32,016 bases of DNA, taken from assembly GCA_019115425.1 (NCBI GenBank), contig DXDO01000087.1:1-32016 (forward strand), given 5' to 3'. Positions 1 to 8,363 of the stretch are shown here, in pieces. Below the pieces are notes generated by a model. It saw nothing but the letters and a program-made list of their open reading frames with translations, was not told the origin of the DNA and did no database searches. This stretch comes from Candidatus Agathobaculum merdigallinarum (lineage in GTDB: Bacteria > Bacillota > Clostridia > Oscillospirales > Butyricicoccaceae). Every line of letters begins with the position of its first letter. Position 1 is the stretch's first letter. The position numbers and the translations under genes are program-made.

Positions 1-1
1 C

Positions 2-1120
2 GCGCTGGATGAGCCGTGGAACGGCAAGATCCGCATTCTGTTTTTCAGATTTGACAAGGAATGGTTCAAAGGTGAGATATCGGGCACACGATATATAGAG
101 GATGAAATGTACGCCCTTTACACGGCCTGCATGGAATATGCTAATGCCAAAACCGAGCAGGAGAGTACAGAGGATGCGCTCCGCAAGGAGGTAGCGTCGC
201 AGTATGAGACTATCGTTTCGGCAGAAAACGCATACCGCACAATGGAAAAGAATGTTACCGACCTGAAAGCGGATTACGACCGCCTGCTTGCCCTGAATCG
301 GCTGGGTAAGGCGACCTATGAGGAGGTCAGCGATAAGCTGACCGAATATCAGGAGGCGCAGATGGAAGCGCTCGACCTGCTGAGCGATTACAATGACCTG
401 CTTTATGCATTTGACAGGCTGACCTGCGGCGCGGTGACCAAGTATTTTAACGGGGAGTCCCTCTCTACCGACAGCGGCTCCGCAGCGGACAGCTTTGCGG
501 AAATTGATACGCCGGACGGTGCGTATTACCATCTGTACACTTCGGTGGAGGACATGGTGTTCACCTTTGGCGTGGAGATACCTGACGGCTACACTCCGGA
601 GGTCACTGACTTTGAACTCTGGTATGAGGGACAGCAGATCGGCGAGCGCACGCCCGTTACGCAGGAGATACGGCATCTGGCGCTCGATTATGGCGAATCC
701 TCAACCCTGACACTGCGCCTTTATGACGGTGACAGCTTTGTAGGGGAATGCGAGATCGACGCGTGTGTGCCGCGCGATACGATCGAATTCTTCTCGGGCG
801 GCGACGCACAGCCGGAGGAAGAGGAGATCGGTACCTATACGATAGCGGTTTCCAACGTGGGCGGCATGAAGATGAACGAGTTGTCGCTCTCCATTCATGC
901 GGCAGTAGGCGCGGAATATTTTATGCTGACTTATGACGATGGGAAGCCGGTCGGCTCACCAGAGCCGGTTCCGATTGACGGCTCGCTTCGTTATCTGACT
1001 ATGCTGGCCTCCAGCATTGAGGAGGTTCAGGTGGTTTTATATGATGCGTCGCAAAACGAGATTTGCACTGCACATCTGCGGGAAAGTGGACAGACGGTGT
1101 GGCGCAGTTCCGGAGAATGA
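2..1120 (+). CDS. TolC-like coiled-coil envelope protein, 5' truncated
   Basis: The frame is open from base 2, so the gene starts upstream of the window; the first internal ATG is at 107 but coding character continues before it. The visible part has 372 residues. Residues about 40-140 form a long amphipathic helical hairpin with the TolC-type pattern of a helix, a short LGKATYEEV turn and a second helix ending near LTCG, which is how outer-membrane-efflux/TolC repeats look. The rest (about 165-372) is two beta-rich segments separated by an acidic stretch (QPEEEEIG) and is not TolC-like. The next gene starts 18 bases after the stop, so the two are probably co-transcribed. In a monoderm the role of a TolC-like protein is unclear; an envelope-associated structural role is inference. 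The family call is from pattern only. Confidence 0.7.
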   Translation, partial: ALDEPWNGKIRILFFRFDKEWFKGEISGTRYIEDEMYALYTACMEYANAKTEQESTEDALRKEVASQYETIVSAENAYRTMEKNVTDLKADYDRLLALNRLGKATYEEVSDKLTEYQEAQMEALDLLSDYNDLLYAFDRLTCGAVTKYFNGESLSTDSGSAADSFAEIDTPDGAYYHLYTSVEDMVFTFGVEIPDGYTPEVTDFELWYEGQQIGERTPVTQEIRHLALDYGESSTLTLRLYDGDSFVGECEIDACVPRDTIEFFSGGDAQPEEEEIGTYTIAVSNVGGMKMNELSLSIHAAVGAEYFMLTYDDGKPVGSPEPVPIDGSLRYLTMLASSIEEVQVVLYDASQNEICTAHLRESGQTVWRSSGE

Positions 1121-1138
1121 TCGGCAGGGAGGCTGAGC

Positions 1139-3730
1139 ATGAAACATCGCAAACATATAATCGGCTTGGTTGCAGCCGTTGCTGTTCTGACCGGCGCGCT
1201 GGCATGGGAGATTTCGAGCGCAGTGTGGGACGAAACGCAGGCCGTGCAGTTCACAGCGGCCCGGTTCGACAGCATTGAGGATTCCACCCTGTTGATTGGC
1301 ACACACCTGATTCATTTGAGCGCACTGAACGACTCTATTTATGAGGTCGCGCAGACCTCGGCGGAGGAATCCGGACAGAACAGGATCTATTATAAATCCG
1401 AGTTGGCAGACGGTGCTTGGTTCGATATCACGACCGCTTCCAGTCTAGCGGATATCACAACAGGCGGCACGCCGGTCACGACCGATTCGCTGGCCAGCCT
1501 GTATCTGACGCACCATACCCGGTCGGACGGCAAAACCTATGATTTGCGCACGGGCGAACAGGTGAGTTTGCAGGATATCAACGATCCCTACGATTTGGAG
1601 GGGCTGGACGAGCTGTTTCCGCTCAAAAATCAGTATGATCTGATACGGGAGCAGCAGTCGGACAGCGCAGCCGGCCAGGAGAAAATGGCGCGTATCGAGC
1701 AGATTTTCGCGCTTGAAGTGCATAACAGCACGACCGACGAGGCCGATGCATGGCTGGAGGCACTCCAACGGTATTACGATGTGCTGGCCGATAACGACGG
1801 CGGCGCAGATGAGATGGACGTGGTGCAGCAGGTGATGGATGCTGTGGATGCCGCACGCCGTGTGGAGGTCTATCGGATCGTGGAAGCTGAAATGCAGACT
1901 TATACCGAGGAACTGACCAGCATGGCGGATTCTACGGATGAGGACGGCGAGACCGTTGCCGCGGAGGGCGGCGACAGCGCCCTGCAGGATGCAGCAAACG
2001 AGAGTTACGCAAACATTTCCAATGCTGTGATCGAATATGAGGGTAAACTGCTTGATCGGGGCACAACGGTTGCAAGCGAGGAAAAATTTAACCTTCAGCA
2101 GCAGCTGATTACCGAAGCGGAAGCGAATAACCACAGCCAGTGCGATGAGACGGTTGCTCTGCTGCTGGCGCTGGACAATATCCAGAACAGCGTTGTTGCC
2201 GATCAGGAGACCGAATTGAAGGAATTGGACGATGCGCTGCTGCCCAGCGCGACCGACCGGTATTTGTCGCGGTTAGCGCAGGGGGAAACGACCGAATATC
2301 GCAACGCCAAAAACCAGAATGCAGCGCAGGCGCTGCTGAGCAGTCTCAGCCGTCAGGGTGTAAGCTTGGCAAACACCGCGCGCACGGAGCTGGAATCCTA
2401 CATTGAAGCAAAGTGTCTGCGATTGACCAACAGCGAAGGCATGGCTTTCCTCGATGAGCGTCTAGAGCAGGCGGTCGGCTACCATGACAAGGTCGCGAAT
2501 GACGATTTTGCCGAGGGGCTGGATGGCACGGTGGATGACCACATCTCGTTTTTGCAGAACAAAAAGCGTGAGCTGGAGCGTAATGCGGGCGGCAGCGAGC
2601 TTGACAAGCTGCTGGCAGAAAAGAGCAGCCTGCAGACACAGCGGATGAGCGCACTGGATAAGAACGATCTGACCGGTGCGCAGGCGCTGGAAGATCAGAT
2701 TGCCGCGCTGGATGATCAGATTGCCAACCTGCAAGCTGAGCAGAATAGCGAACTGGCAGACCTGCAGCGGCAGCGCAGCGCCCTGCAGGATCAAATCGAT
2801 AACGCGGCTGCGGGCACGGACACCTCAGCACTGCAAAAAAAGATGAATGAGCTGGATGCAGAACTGGAGGGGATGCTCGCCGGCATGGCGGACGGTACGG
2901 CTGGAAGCCTGATCGGCACGTTGCAGCAGGAATGCTCGGCCATCATTGGCGCGGAGGGCAACGATACTGCGACGATCAATACGCTGGAGGATAAGCTGAA
3001 CACGCTCGGCAGCTTGCTGGATAGCAATGCCGCGTCAGTATTTCCGATTCTCAAGGATCTGCACCATAAAATGGCAATCGAGCGCGATGTGAACGATGAT
3101 GACAGCTATAACGATGCCATTGAGATCGTGGAAAACCTGATCACGGATGGCGCTTCGGCCTATGAGGCCGCGCTGAGCGCGGATCGGACGGCCGATGAGT
3201 TGAATGAGCTGATGGATGGTGTTGACCTTTCCTCTTTGGGCGAGGAGCAGCAGGCGGTTGCACGCACTGTTGCGCTTGTCGATTATGCAGAGCAGACCGG
3301 ATCGACGAATGCGGCGGATGAAGCCGCTGCTCTGGCCAACCGCGCGTTCGCGTCGGGCAGTCCGTATGTGTTTGAGGATATGTCGGACAGCGTTTCCGCA
3401 TATGTTCCTACCACGGCGCTGAGCGCACTGAGCGGTATGCGCCACGTGTGGAACAGCCGCTATCAGGCGGCCACGCTGGCAAGAGGACTGGATTACTATA
3501 CCTTCTCCGTGTATTCCGATCTGGTGGAGCGGGATACGACGGGCGATAAGATCGAATACCTCAGCCATGCTACCAAATATCGCAATGCCATCTATGTGCC
3601 TGCGGATTATGCGAACGAGCAGTTCGGTGTACAGTGCCGCAGCGTCTCCGGTACAGGCCTTGCGGTCGCGATGAACGAAGCCATGGAAGCGGCATCCGGC
3701 AATCTGCTGGAAGCGCTGCTGGCAGGATGA
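1139..3730 (+). CDS. Large signal-anchored coiled-coil protein of unknown function
   Basis: 863 residues. The N-terminus has the positive stretch MKHRKH followed by a hydrophobic segment (about residues 7-24), read as a signal peptide or signal anchor, so most of the protein should lie outside the membrane. The remainder is acidic and mostly helical, with a strong heptad coiled coil at about residues 475-585 (repeated LEDQIAALDDQIANLQ-type heptads). No enzyme motif, LPxTG or SLH segment is visible. It has an AGGGAGG-like site just before ATG 1139. Its stop overlaps an ATG (ATGA at 3727-3730) at the head of the injection-system operon, so it is probably part of the same transcript. An envelope anchor or docking role for the particle is possible but only inferred from position. 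Confidence 0.75.
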   Translation: MKHRKHIIGLVAAVAVLTGALAWEISSAVWDETQAVQFTAARFDSIEDSTLLIGTHLIHLSALNDSIYEVAQTSAEESGQNRIYYKSELADGAWFDITTASSLADITTGGTPVTTDSLASLYLTHHTRSDGKTYDLRTGEQVSLQDINDPYDLEGLDELFPLKNQYDLIREQQSDSAAGQEKMARIEQIFALEVHNSTTDEADAWLEALQRYYDVLADNDGGADEMDVVQQVMDAVDAARRVEVYRIVEAEMQTYTEELTSMADSTDEDGETVAAEGGDSALQDAANESYANISNAVIEYEGKLLDRGTTVASEEKFNLQQQLITEAEANNHSQCDETVALLLALDNIQNSVVADQETELKELDDALLPSATDRYLSRLAQGETTEYRNAKNQNAAQALLSSLSRQGVSLANTARTELESYIEAKCLRLTNSEGMAFLDERLEQAVGYHDKVANDDFAEGLDGTVDDHISFLQNKKRELERNAGGSELDKLLAEKSSLQTQRMSALDKNDLTGAQALEDQIAALDDQIANLQAEQNSELADLQRQRSALQDQIDNAAAGTDTSALQKKMNELDAELEGMLAGMADGTAGSLIGTLQQECSAIIGAEGNDTATINTLEDKLNTLGSLLDSNAASVFPILKDLHHKMAIERDVNDDDSYNDAIEIVENLITDGASAYEAALSADRTADELNELMDGVDLSSLGEEQQAVARTVALVDYAEQTGSTNAADEAAALANRAFASGSPYVFEDMSDSVSAYVPTTALSALSGMRHVWNSRYQAATLARGLDYYTFSVYSDLVERDTTGDKIEYLSHATKYRNAIYVPADYANEQFGVQCRSVSGTGLAVAMNEAMEAASGNLLEALLAG

Positions 3731-3747
3731 TAGGAGGGAAAGCAAAC

Positions 3748-4323
3748 TTGGCAGACTATCCAATCATAGCGGATGTTTCCAACTACATTGTGCGGACACT
3801 GCGGGAGAAAATGTGCCCTGAGCCAATCCCGTCGCCGAACAATATCGAGGTTTCCACACCGGCGGACAGCGATGTGGACTATATTCTGGGCCTGTATCTG
3901 TATGACGTGCGGGAGGAAGGCGAGGTCGCCGTTCCCGCTATGGTGAACAGCGGGCGCACGCGGCTGCGTCGTCCGTCCCGTCCATACAGCCTGTATTACA
4001 TGCTGTTTCTCAACGGGTCGTCCCAGATGGGACTCAAGGGCGGTGACGTGCAGAAAATTATTGGCCGTGCCGCGCAGATCATCAACGACAGCTCCGCGGT
4101 ATCTCCGCGTACCTTGCAGTCGTGGCTGGAGGACGACGAGCCGCCGATCATTTTTTCGCCGGCTCGCATGAGCTTGGAAGATAAAGTGCGCGTCTGGTCA
4201 GCGATCAACAAGCCGTATCAGGTCAGCCTGTTTTACAAGGCAGCTCCCGTGTTCCTGTCAAGCGAGGTCTTTGCCGATACGCCACGCGTTATCGATGCGG
4301 AGTTCCGCCTCAACATTCAGTAA
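3748..4323 (+). CDS. Pvc16/DUF4255-like tail terminator (cap) protein
   Basis: 191 residues, matching the length of DUF4255 (Pvc16_N) proteins. The opening ADYPIIADVSNYIVRTL, the PSPNNIEV segment, the LGLYLYDVREEGE strand and the following RPSRPYSLYYML stretch fit that family. In AFP/PVC particles the member caps the distal end of the sheathed tube and stops polymerisation. I chose TTG 3748 because AGGAGG lies at 3732-3737 with a 10-base spacer. An in-frame ATG at 3727 overlaps the previous stop (ATGA) and would add seven residues but has a poor ribosome binding site. It is the first recognisable particle gene of the operon. Confidence 0.85.
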   Translation: MADYPIIADVSNYIVRTLREKMCPEPIPSPNNIEVSTPADSDVDYILGLYLYDVREEGEVAVPAMVNSGRTRLRRPSRPYSLYYMLFLNGSSQMGLKGGDVQKIIGRAAQIINDSSAVSPRTLQSWLEDDEPPIIFSPARMSLEDKVRVWSAINKPYQVSLFYKAAPVFLSSEVFADTPRVIDAEFRLNIQ

Positions 4324-4353
4324 ATACGGGTCTGTACGGGAAGGAGGACTGCC

Positions 4354-5136
4354 ATGGAGCAGCCAATCATTATCAGGCATCGCGCCGGGTTGGTGGTGCG
4401 GCTGATTGACACCGCGACCGGGCGGGAAATCCGGCAGGCCGGCATCCGATTTGAGAGGAACGGCGAGACTCTGGTTCCTGCGCAGCGCGCAGATGGGAAA
4501 CAGGTGTTTCTGAATTTCCCAGCTGAGGAATGTGCGCTTGCCGTCAAAGCCGATGGCTTTATTCGGCAAGAAGTGCAGGTCACCGCGGAGCAACTGGCGG
4601 GTCGACCGCCTGTCGTGGAGCTCCATCTTGTCCCCGACGAGATATACGCCATGCGCTGGCATTGCGGCACGGTGGAGGGGGTACAGCCTGACATCGAGAG
4701 AATCGATGCGGTACGCCTGTCCGACGCGGCCTGCCTTGCGCAGAGCTTTGATGAAAAGCGGCGCATACTTACCTTATTCAATCCGCACCATCTGATGCTT
4801 GATCGCACCTATTACGCGGTGGTCAACCCAGATGTATGCAGATATGAGCCGATCGAAATACTGGAGCAGTGCGGCGAGCAGAAATTTCGGCTGGCCGAGT
4901 CGCTGCAGCAGCCGTTCGGCAACTACTTTCCGGTAGCGCGGCGCATACTGGGCGCTGTGCTGGATAACGGACGGTATGTTCTCCGCGTGCCGGAGGATGC
5001 GTCCGACCGGCGGTGGCTGGTGCGTTGGCGCAGCGGCGGTAAGGATCATTTCCAAACCGTTGATTTTGCGCTGCCGGATACTGTTAAGCTCCGCTCCCCG
5101 CCAGAGGAGCGGACGGAGAACGATGTGGAAGCGTGA
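4354..5136 (+). CDS. Injection-system accessory protein with carboxypeptidase-regulatory-like beta domain
   Basis: 260 residues, preceded by AAGGAGG at 4341-4347. The first about 95 residues read as a beta-sandwich of the carboxypeptidase-regulatory/Big type: RAGLVVRLIDTATGREI, then FNVxxDGF-like alternating strands (ECALAVKADGFIRQEV). The remainder is mixed beta with no motif I recognise, and there is no signal peptide. It lies between the Pvc16-like cap gene and the PAAR-like gene, and its stop (5134-5136) overlaps the ribosome binding site of the latter, so translation is probably coupled. The position suggests a particle component or cap/tip accessory, but the specific job is unknown. Confidence 0.7.
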   Translation: MEQPIIIRHRAGLVVRLIDTATGREIRQAGIRFERNGETLVPAQRADGKQVFLNFPAEECALAVKADGFIRQEVQVTAEQLAGRPPVVELHLVPDEIYAMRWHCGTVEGVQPDIERIDAVRLSDAACLAQSFDEKRRILTLFNPHHLMLDRTYYAVVNPDVCRYEPIEILEQCGEQKFRLAESLQQPFGNYFPVARRILGAVLDNGRYVLRVPEDASDRRWLVRWRSGGKDHFQTVDFALPDTVKLRSPPEERTENDVEA

Positions 5137-5152
5137 AGGAGGGAGAAATTAT

Positions 5153-5536
5153 ATGGCAACAGCGGTGGTAGCGGGGGCTACGGTGCAATGTACCATGGGC
5201 ATGGCGCCGGGGCAGCTTCTCGTCACCTCGCAAGCAATGGTACTGGCCGGTGGAAGACCGGTGGCAACGGTCACGGACGCGGCACCGATGACCAATATCA
5301 CGCCCTGCGGCATGTGTACCTCGCTGACAAACCCGCAGGTAGCTGCGGCGACGGCGGCGGCCCTTGGAGTGTTGACTCCGATGCCTTGTGTTCCCGCCCC
5401 AGCGGGGATATGGATGTGCATGGGTACACCGATGGTCGGCGGAAAGCCGGCGTTATCCACAGATGCGACGCTGAACTGTGCGTACGGCGGCTGCCTGCGC
5501 ATTGTTTCCCCCGGCCAGATGGTTGTGAACTATTAG
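5153..5536 (+). CDS. DUF4280 PAAR-like spike tip protein
   Basis: 127 residues, start ATG 5153 with AAGGAGGG at 5136-5143. It has the DUF4280 layout: TVQCTMGMAPGQL, an ATVTDAAPMTNI turn, TPCGMCTSLTNPQV, a Pro/Ala-rich middle and a C-terminal LNCAYGGCLRIVSPGQ. PAAR-like proteins of this family sharpen the spike tip of contractile systems and can carry effectors. Several cysteines (CGMC, CMG, CAYGGC) could bind a metal or form disulfides. It lies ahead of the sheath gene instead of beside the spike gene about 9.5 kb downstream. Family assignment is strong; the tip function is inferred from the family. Confidence 0.88.
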   Translation: MATAVVAGATVQCTMGMAPGQLLVTSQAMVLAGGRPVATVTDAAPMTNITPCGMCTSLTNPQVAAATAAALGVLTPMPCVPAPAGIWMCMGTPMVGGKPALSTDATLNCAYGGCLRIVSPGQMVVNY

Positions 5537-5577
5537 CCGCACTGGCAACATGCTCTTCATAAAAAGCGAATGAAAAG

Positions 5578-5625
5578 AAAGGAGGCTGGTTTTAAGACAG
5601 TGTTCTTAGAACCGGACATGTTATG
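5578..5625 (+). promoter_or_regulatory. Split ribosome binding site of the sheath gene with intervening hairpin
   Basis: A near-perfect Shine-Dalgarno AAAGGAGG is at 5578-5585, but the sheath ATG is at 5623, 37 bases later. Between them GGTTTTAAGA (5588-5597) pairs with TCTTAGAACC (5604-5613) in a 10-bp stem with one G-U pair and a 6-base loop. Removing the 26-base hairpin leaves 11 bases between SD and ATG, a normal distance. No other good SD is near the ATG, and TAA at 5593-5595 blocks an upstream in-frame start. Confidence 0.6.
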
Positions 5626-7329
5626 GCTGAATATTTATCTCCCGGTGTATATGTAGAAGAATATGATTCCTCGCCCCGCGCGATCGAGGGCGTCGGAACA
5701 TCGACAGCTGGCTTTGTCGGCATGGCAGTCAAGGGCCCGACGATCGGTGCGCCCAGTCTGGTCACAAGCTTTGCAGACTTCCTGCGGCAGTTTGGCGGCT
5801 ATCTCAGCGAGTATACACACGGTGAGTACCGTTATCTTGCGTACAGTGTAGAGCAGTTCTTCGCCAACGGCGGCACGCGCTGCTATGTTGCGCGCGTCGT
5901 GCCGGAGGACGCGACTGTCGCTTCGGCTGAGCAGGGTATCCTTAAGCTCACTGCGGCGAATGAAGGCCGCTGGGGCAACCGCATCCGTGTGACGCTGGCC
6001 AGCGCCAACCGCCGCAAGATGCAGCTGGTGGCGCAGGAGGAGGACAATGTCTATACCGCTAAGTCTGTTGTGGGCTTTGGCGAAGGCGATCTGGTTGAGT
6101 TTGCGGGCGAGGTCAACCGCATTGTCTCCATCTTTGACAACACGGTCACCTTTGACCATCCCTTTGCAGGCGATCCGGTCGATATCGGCATCGTGCCCAA
6201 GACGGTGGTGTACTCGCTTGAGATGGATGTGACCGTCCGTGCGGATGGGGAAACCGAAACCTATACCGGGCTGTCACTCAACCCGCTGTCTAATAACTAT
6301 CTGCCGCGCCGCATGGCAAGCAGCCAGCTTGTTTCCGTGCAGCTTAAGGACAGTGACGAGATGGTAAACCCGGTCGCAGCGATTCTGGGCACGGGTCTCT
6401 CCAGTGGTTCGATCACCCTCAGCGGTGGTTCGGACGGCTCGCTTTCTGCTATCAACGCAGGCGTATACATCGGCGTGGACGGCGGCCCGACCAAGCGCAC
6501 CGGCACTCAGGCATTCCTCGAAAATTCGGTGGTCAGCATTCTGGCCGTGCCGGGCATCACCATCCCAGAGGTGATCGTATCGCTGGTTGCGCACTGCGAG
6601 AATGAAAAGAACCGCTTTGCAGTCATCGACATGCCACAGGATATGGTCAAGACCGAGGATCTGCTGGGCTACCGCGAGATGATCGACACGACCTACGCGG
6701 CAATGTACCATCCTTGGATTCAGGTCTATGACCCAGTGGCGAAAAAGCCTGGCCTTATTCCGCCTTCCGGCGCGGTCTGCGGCGTGTATGCGCGCACGGA
6801 TGTTGCGCGCGGCGTACATAAGGCGCCGGCCAACGAGACAGTCAATTGCTCGGGTCTGTCCACTTACTATACGACCCGTGAGCAGGATATCCTCAATCCG
6901 CGCGGCGTCAACCTGATTCGTGCGCTGCCCGGTCAGGGCATCCGCATCTGGGGCGCGCGTACTGCGTCGAGCAACGCTGCGTTTAAGTATGTCAACGTAC
7001 GCCGCCTGTTCATTTATGTGGAGCAGTCGATCAAGAACAACACCAACTGGGTGGTGTTTGAGCCGAACAATTCCTCGCTGTGGGGCCGCGTGCAGATGAC
7101 GGTTTCCGCCTTCTTGGAGACTATGTTCCGCTCGGGCATGCTGGCGGGTGATACGCCGTCTGAGGCGTTCTTCGTTAACATCGGACCATCCACCATGAGT
7201 CAGGATGACATTATGAACGGCCGCCTGATCTGCGAGATCGGTATTGCGCCGAGCCGCCCAGCCGAGTTTGTGATTTTCCGCGTTACGCAGTTTACGGCAG
7301 AGTCCGGCGGCGAGGGCGCTGAGGAATAA
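5623..7329 (+). CDS. Contractile tail sheath protein
   Basis: 568 residues. It has the classic sheath opening AEYLSPGVYVEEYDSSPRAI, then GTSTAGFVGMAVKGP. The conserved C-terminal block is also present: GARTASSNAAFKYVNVRRLF, then FEPNNSSLWGRV. This is the phage_sheath_1 family, the outer sleeve whose contraction drives the inner tube through a target membrane. The length is larger than minimal eCIS sheaths (about 350-450), so the middle (about residues 110-290) probably carries an extra surface domain. The ATG at 5623 is fixed by the family N-terminus. Codon use and the hairpin-bearing leader suggest a highly expressed gene. The tube gene follows 37 bases later. Confidence 0.96.
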   Translation: MAEYLSPGVYVEEYDSSPRAIEGVGTSTAGFVGMAVKGPTIGAPSLVTSFADFLRQFGGYLSEYTHGEYRYLAYSVEQFFANGGTRCYVARVVPEDATVASAEQGILKLTAANEGRWGNRIRVTLASANRRKMQLVAQEEDNVYTAKSVVGFGEGDLVEFAGEVNRIVSIFDNTVTFDHPFAGDPVDIGIVPKTVVYSLEMDVTVRADGETETYTGLSLNPLSNNYLPRRMASSQLVSVQLKDSDEMVNPVAAILGTGLSSGSITLSGGSDGSLSAINAGVYIGVDGGPTKRTGTQAFLENSVVSILAVPGITIPEVIVSLVAHCENEKNRFAVIDMPQDMVKTEDLLGYREMIDTTYAAMYHPWIQVYDPVAKKPGLIPPSGAVCGVYARTDVARGVHKAPANETVNCSGLSTYYTTREQDILNPRGVNLIRALPGQGIRIWGARTASSNAAFKYVNVRRLFIYVEQSIKNNTNWVVFEPNNSSLWGRVQMTVSAFLETMFRSGMLAGDTPSEAFFVNIGPSTMSQDDIMNGRLICEIGIAPSRPAEFVIFRVTQFTAESGGEGAEE

Positions 7330-7366
7330 GCAATCGAGCACACTACATGATAAAGGAGAATAAAGA

Positions 7367-7864
7367 ATGCCTGTACTGAATTCTTCGGGTATGTATTATC
7401 CATTAACCAAAATGAATTTCGTCGTATCGGTCGACGGAATCAGCGGCTCCGCCGCATTCAGCGAAGTGACCGGCGTGGATGCCTCGGTTGACGTCATCGA
7501 ATTTCGTCAAGGCAACGCGGGTTCGCTGGCTCCGGTCAAGATCCCGGGTCTGGTCAAGCACGGCAATATCACGCTTCGCATGGGCTACACCCGTTCGCAG
7601 GACTTCAAAACTTGGATTCAGGCGTGCGTCAGTGAGCGCCGCAATGAGAATATCCGCCACAATGTCGTGATTGAGCTGATTGACATTGTGACAACCGATC
7701 AGTCGCCGCAGTCGGTGACCGAGGGCGTGGACAGCACGCTGACATGGATTCTCAAGGATGCTTGGGTTTGCAAATACAGTGGACCCGACCTGAATGCTTC
7801 TGCCAGCGAGGTCGCGATCGAATCGGTGGAAATCGCTTATGAGGAATTGGTAATCCCGAACTGA
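7367..7864 (+). CDS. Tail tube protein (T4 gp19-like)
   Basis: 165 residues, preceded by AAAGGAG at 7353-7359. It has the tube-protein pattern: KMNFVVSVDGISGSAAFSEVTGVD, a V-x-EFRQGN strand, KIPGLVKHGNITLRMGYT, then DFKTWI and a C-terminal SASEVAIESVEIAYEEL. It forms the stacked hexameric rings of the inner tube inside the sheath. The pairing sheath-tube with short spacing is standard for contractile injection systems. A 136-base non-coding gap with two strong hairpins follows, which may separate this highly expressed pair from the baseplate genes. Confidence 0.95.
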   Translation: MPVLNSSGMYYPLTKMNFVVSVDGISGSAAFSEVTGVDASVDVIEFRQGNAGSLAPVKIPGLVKHGNITLRMGYTRSQDFKTWIQACVSERRNENIRHNVVIELIDIVTTDQSPQSVTEGVDSTLTWILKDAWVCKYSGPDLNASASEVAIESVEIAYEELVIPN

Positions 7865-7885
7865 TATCGTTGATAGGGCAGGCGA

Positions 7886-7914
7886 TGTGCGCCGCATGTC
7901 ATTTGCGGCGCACA
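7886..7914 (+). other. Strong hairpin downstream of the tube gene
   Basis: A perfect 11-bp inverted repeat, TGTGCGCCGCA (7886-7896) and TGCGGCGCACA (7904-7914), with a 7-base loop lies 22 bases after the tube stop. No T-run follows, so it is not a classical intrinsic terminator. A transcript-stabilising, processing or partial-attenuation element is more likely. Confidence 0.55.
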
Positions 7915-7962
7915 CGTCGTGCCGTTTCCCGCCCGCTTTCAGCGCGGCGGCATGCGGATAAG

Positions 7963-7981
7963 GCGCGGCAGGTTGCCGCGC
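7963..7981 (+). other. Second hairpin just upstream of the chaperone ribosome binding site
   Basis: GCGCGGCA (7963-7970) pairs perfectly with TGCCGCGC (7974-7981) across a 3-base loop. It ends a few bases before the GAGAGG ribosome binding site (7985-7990) of the chaperone gene. It could limit translation initiation or, together with the hairpin at 7886-7914, mark an mRNA processing point. Confidence 0.45.
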
Positions 7982-8000
7982 ACCTGAGAGGTATGAGAAA

Positions 8001-8363
8001 ATGACCACAGTATTTGATTTTGAATTGCCGAAGGGATATGTGGACAGCACCGGGGCGGTGCACAAGCGCGGCAAGATGCGCCTTGCTACGGCGGGCGACG
8101 AGATCGGCGCGACCCGTGACCCGCGTGTGCTCAGCAACCCTTCTTATCTGACGATTGTTGTGCTCGCCAGCGTGATTACCGAGCTGGAGGGTGTAGAGGC
8201 GATCGTCCCGAATATAGTTGAGCGGTTTTTCACCGCAGATCTTGCATTTTTGCAGGATATGTACCAGCGAATCAACAATATCGAGCCGCCTACCATGACG
8301 GTAGTCTGCCCGGACTGCGGCAAGGTGTTTCAAGCGCCGGTAAATTTTACACAAGAGGGCTAA
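8001..8363 (+). CDS. Tail assembly chaperone, upstream frame (gpG-like)
   Basis: 120 residues, ATG 8001 with GAGAGG at 7985-7990. It starts TTVFDFELPKGYVDSTGAVHKRGKMRLATAGDEI and is helical afterwards. This resembles the small tail-assembly/chaperone proteins found between tube and baseplate genes in phage tails and eCIS loci. A CPDC pair near residues 105-108 is half a zinc ribbon. At 8342-8348, in the reading frame, is the heptamer A_AAT_TTT, and the -1 frame is open from there into a DUF6760-like sequence. So this product is probably the short form of a two-form chaperone, as with lambda gpG. The position and partner support the role; no enzyme activity is expected. Confidence 0.8.
   Translation: MTTVFDFELPKGYVDSTGAVHKRGKMRLATAGDEIGATRDPRVLSNPSYLTIVVLASVITELEGVEAIVPNIVERFFTADLAFLQDMYQRINNIEPPTMTVVCPDCGKVFQAPVNFTQEG
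8342..8348 (+). promoter_or_regulatory. Candidate -1 programmed frameshift heptamer A_AAT_TTT
   Basis: It fits X_XXY_YYZ exactly in the frame of the 8001 gene (GTA AAT TTT). It lies four sense codons before the TAA at 8361. After the slip, reading resumes at TAC 8348 and stays open to 8569. I see no strong downstream stem-loop. AAAAGGAG at 8376-8383 is downstream and would not act as the usual upstream stimulator. Confidence 0.55.

Noticed and set aside
3634..3747. Upstream extension of the cap gene from ATG 3634
   Set aside because: This part overlaps the end of the 863-residue gene, has no ribosome binding site, and does not fit the family N-terminus, which starts near 3748.
6274..7341. 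355-codon open frame on the minus strand
   Set aside because: It is the antisense shadow of the sheath gene, whose conserved motifs fix the coding strand.
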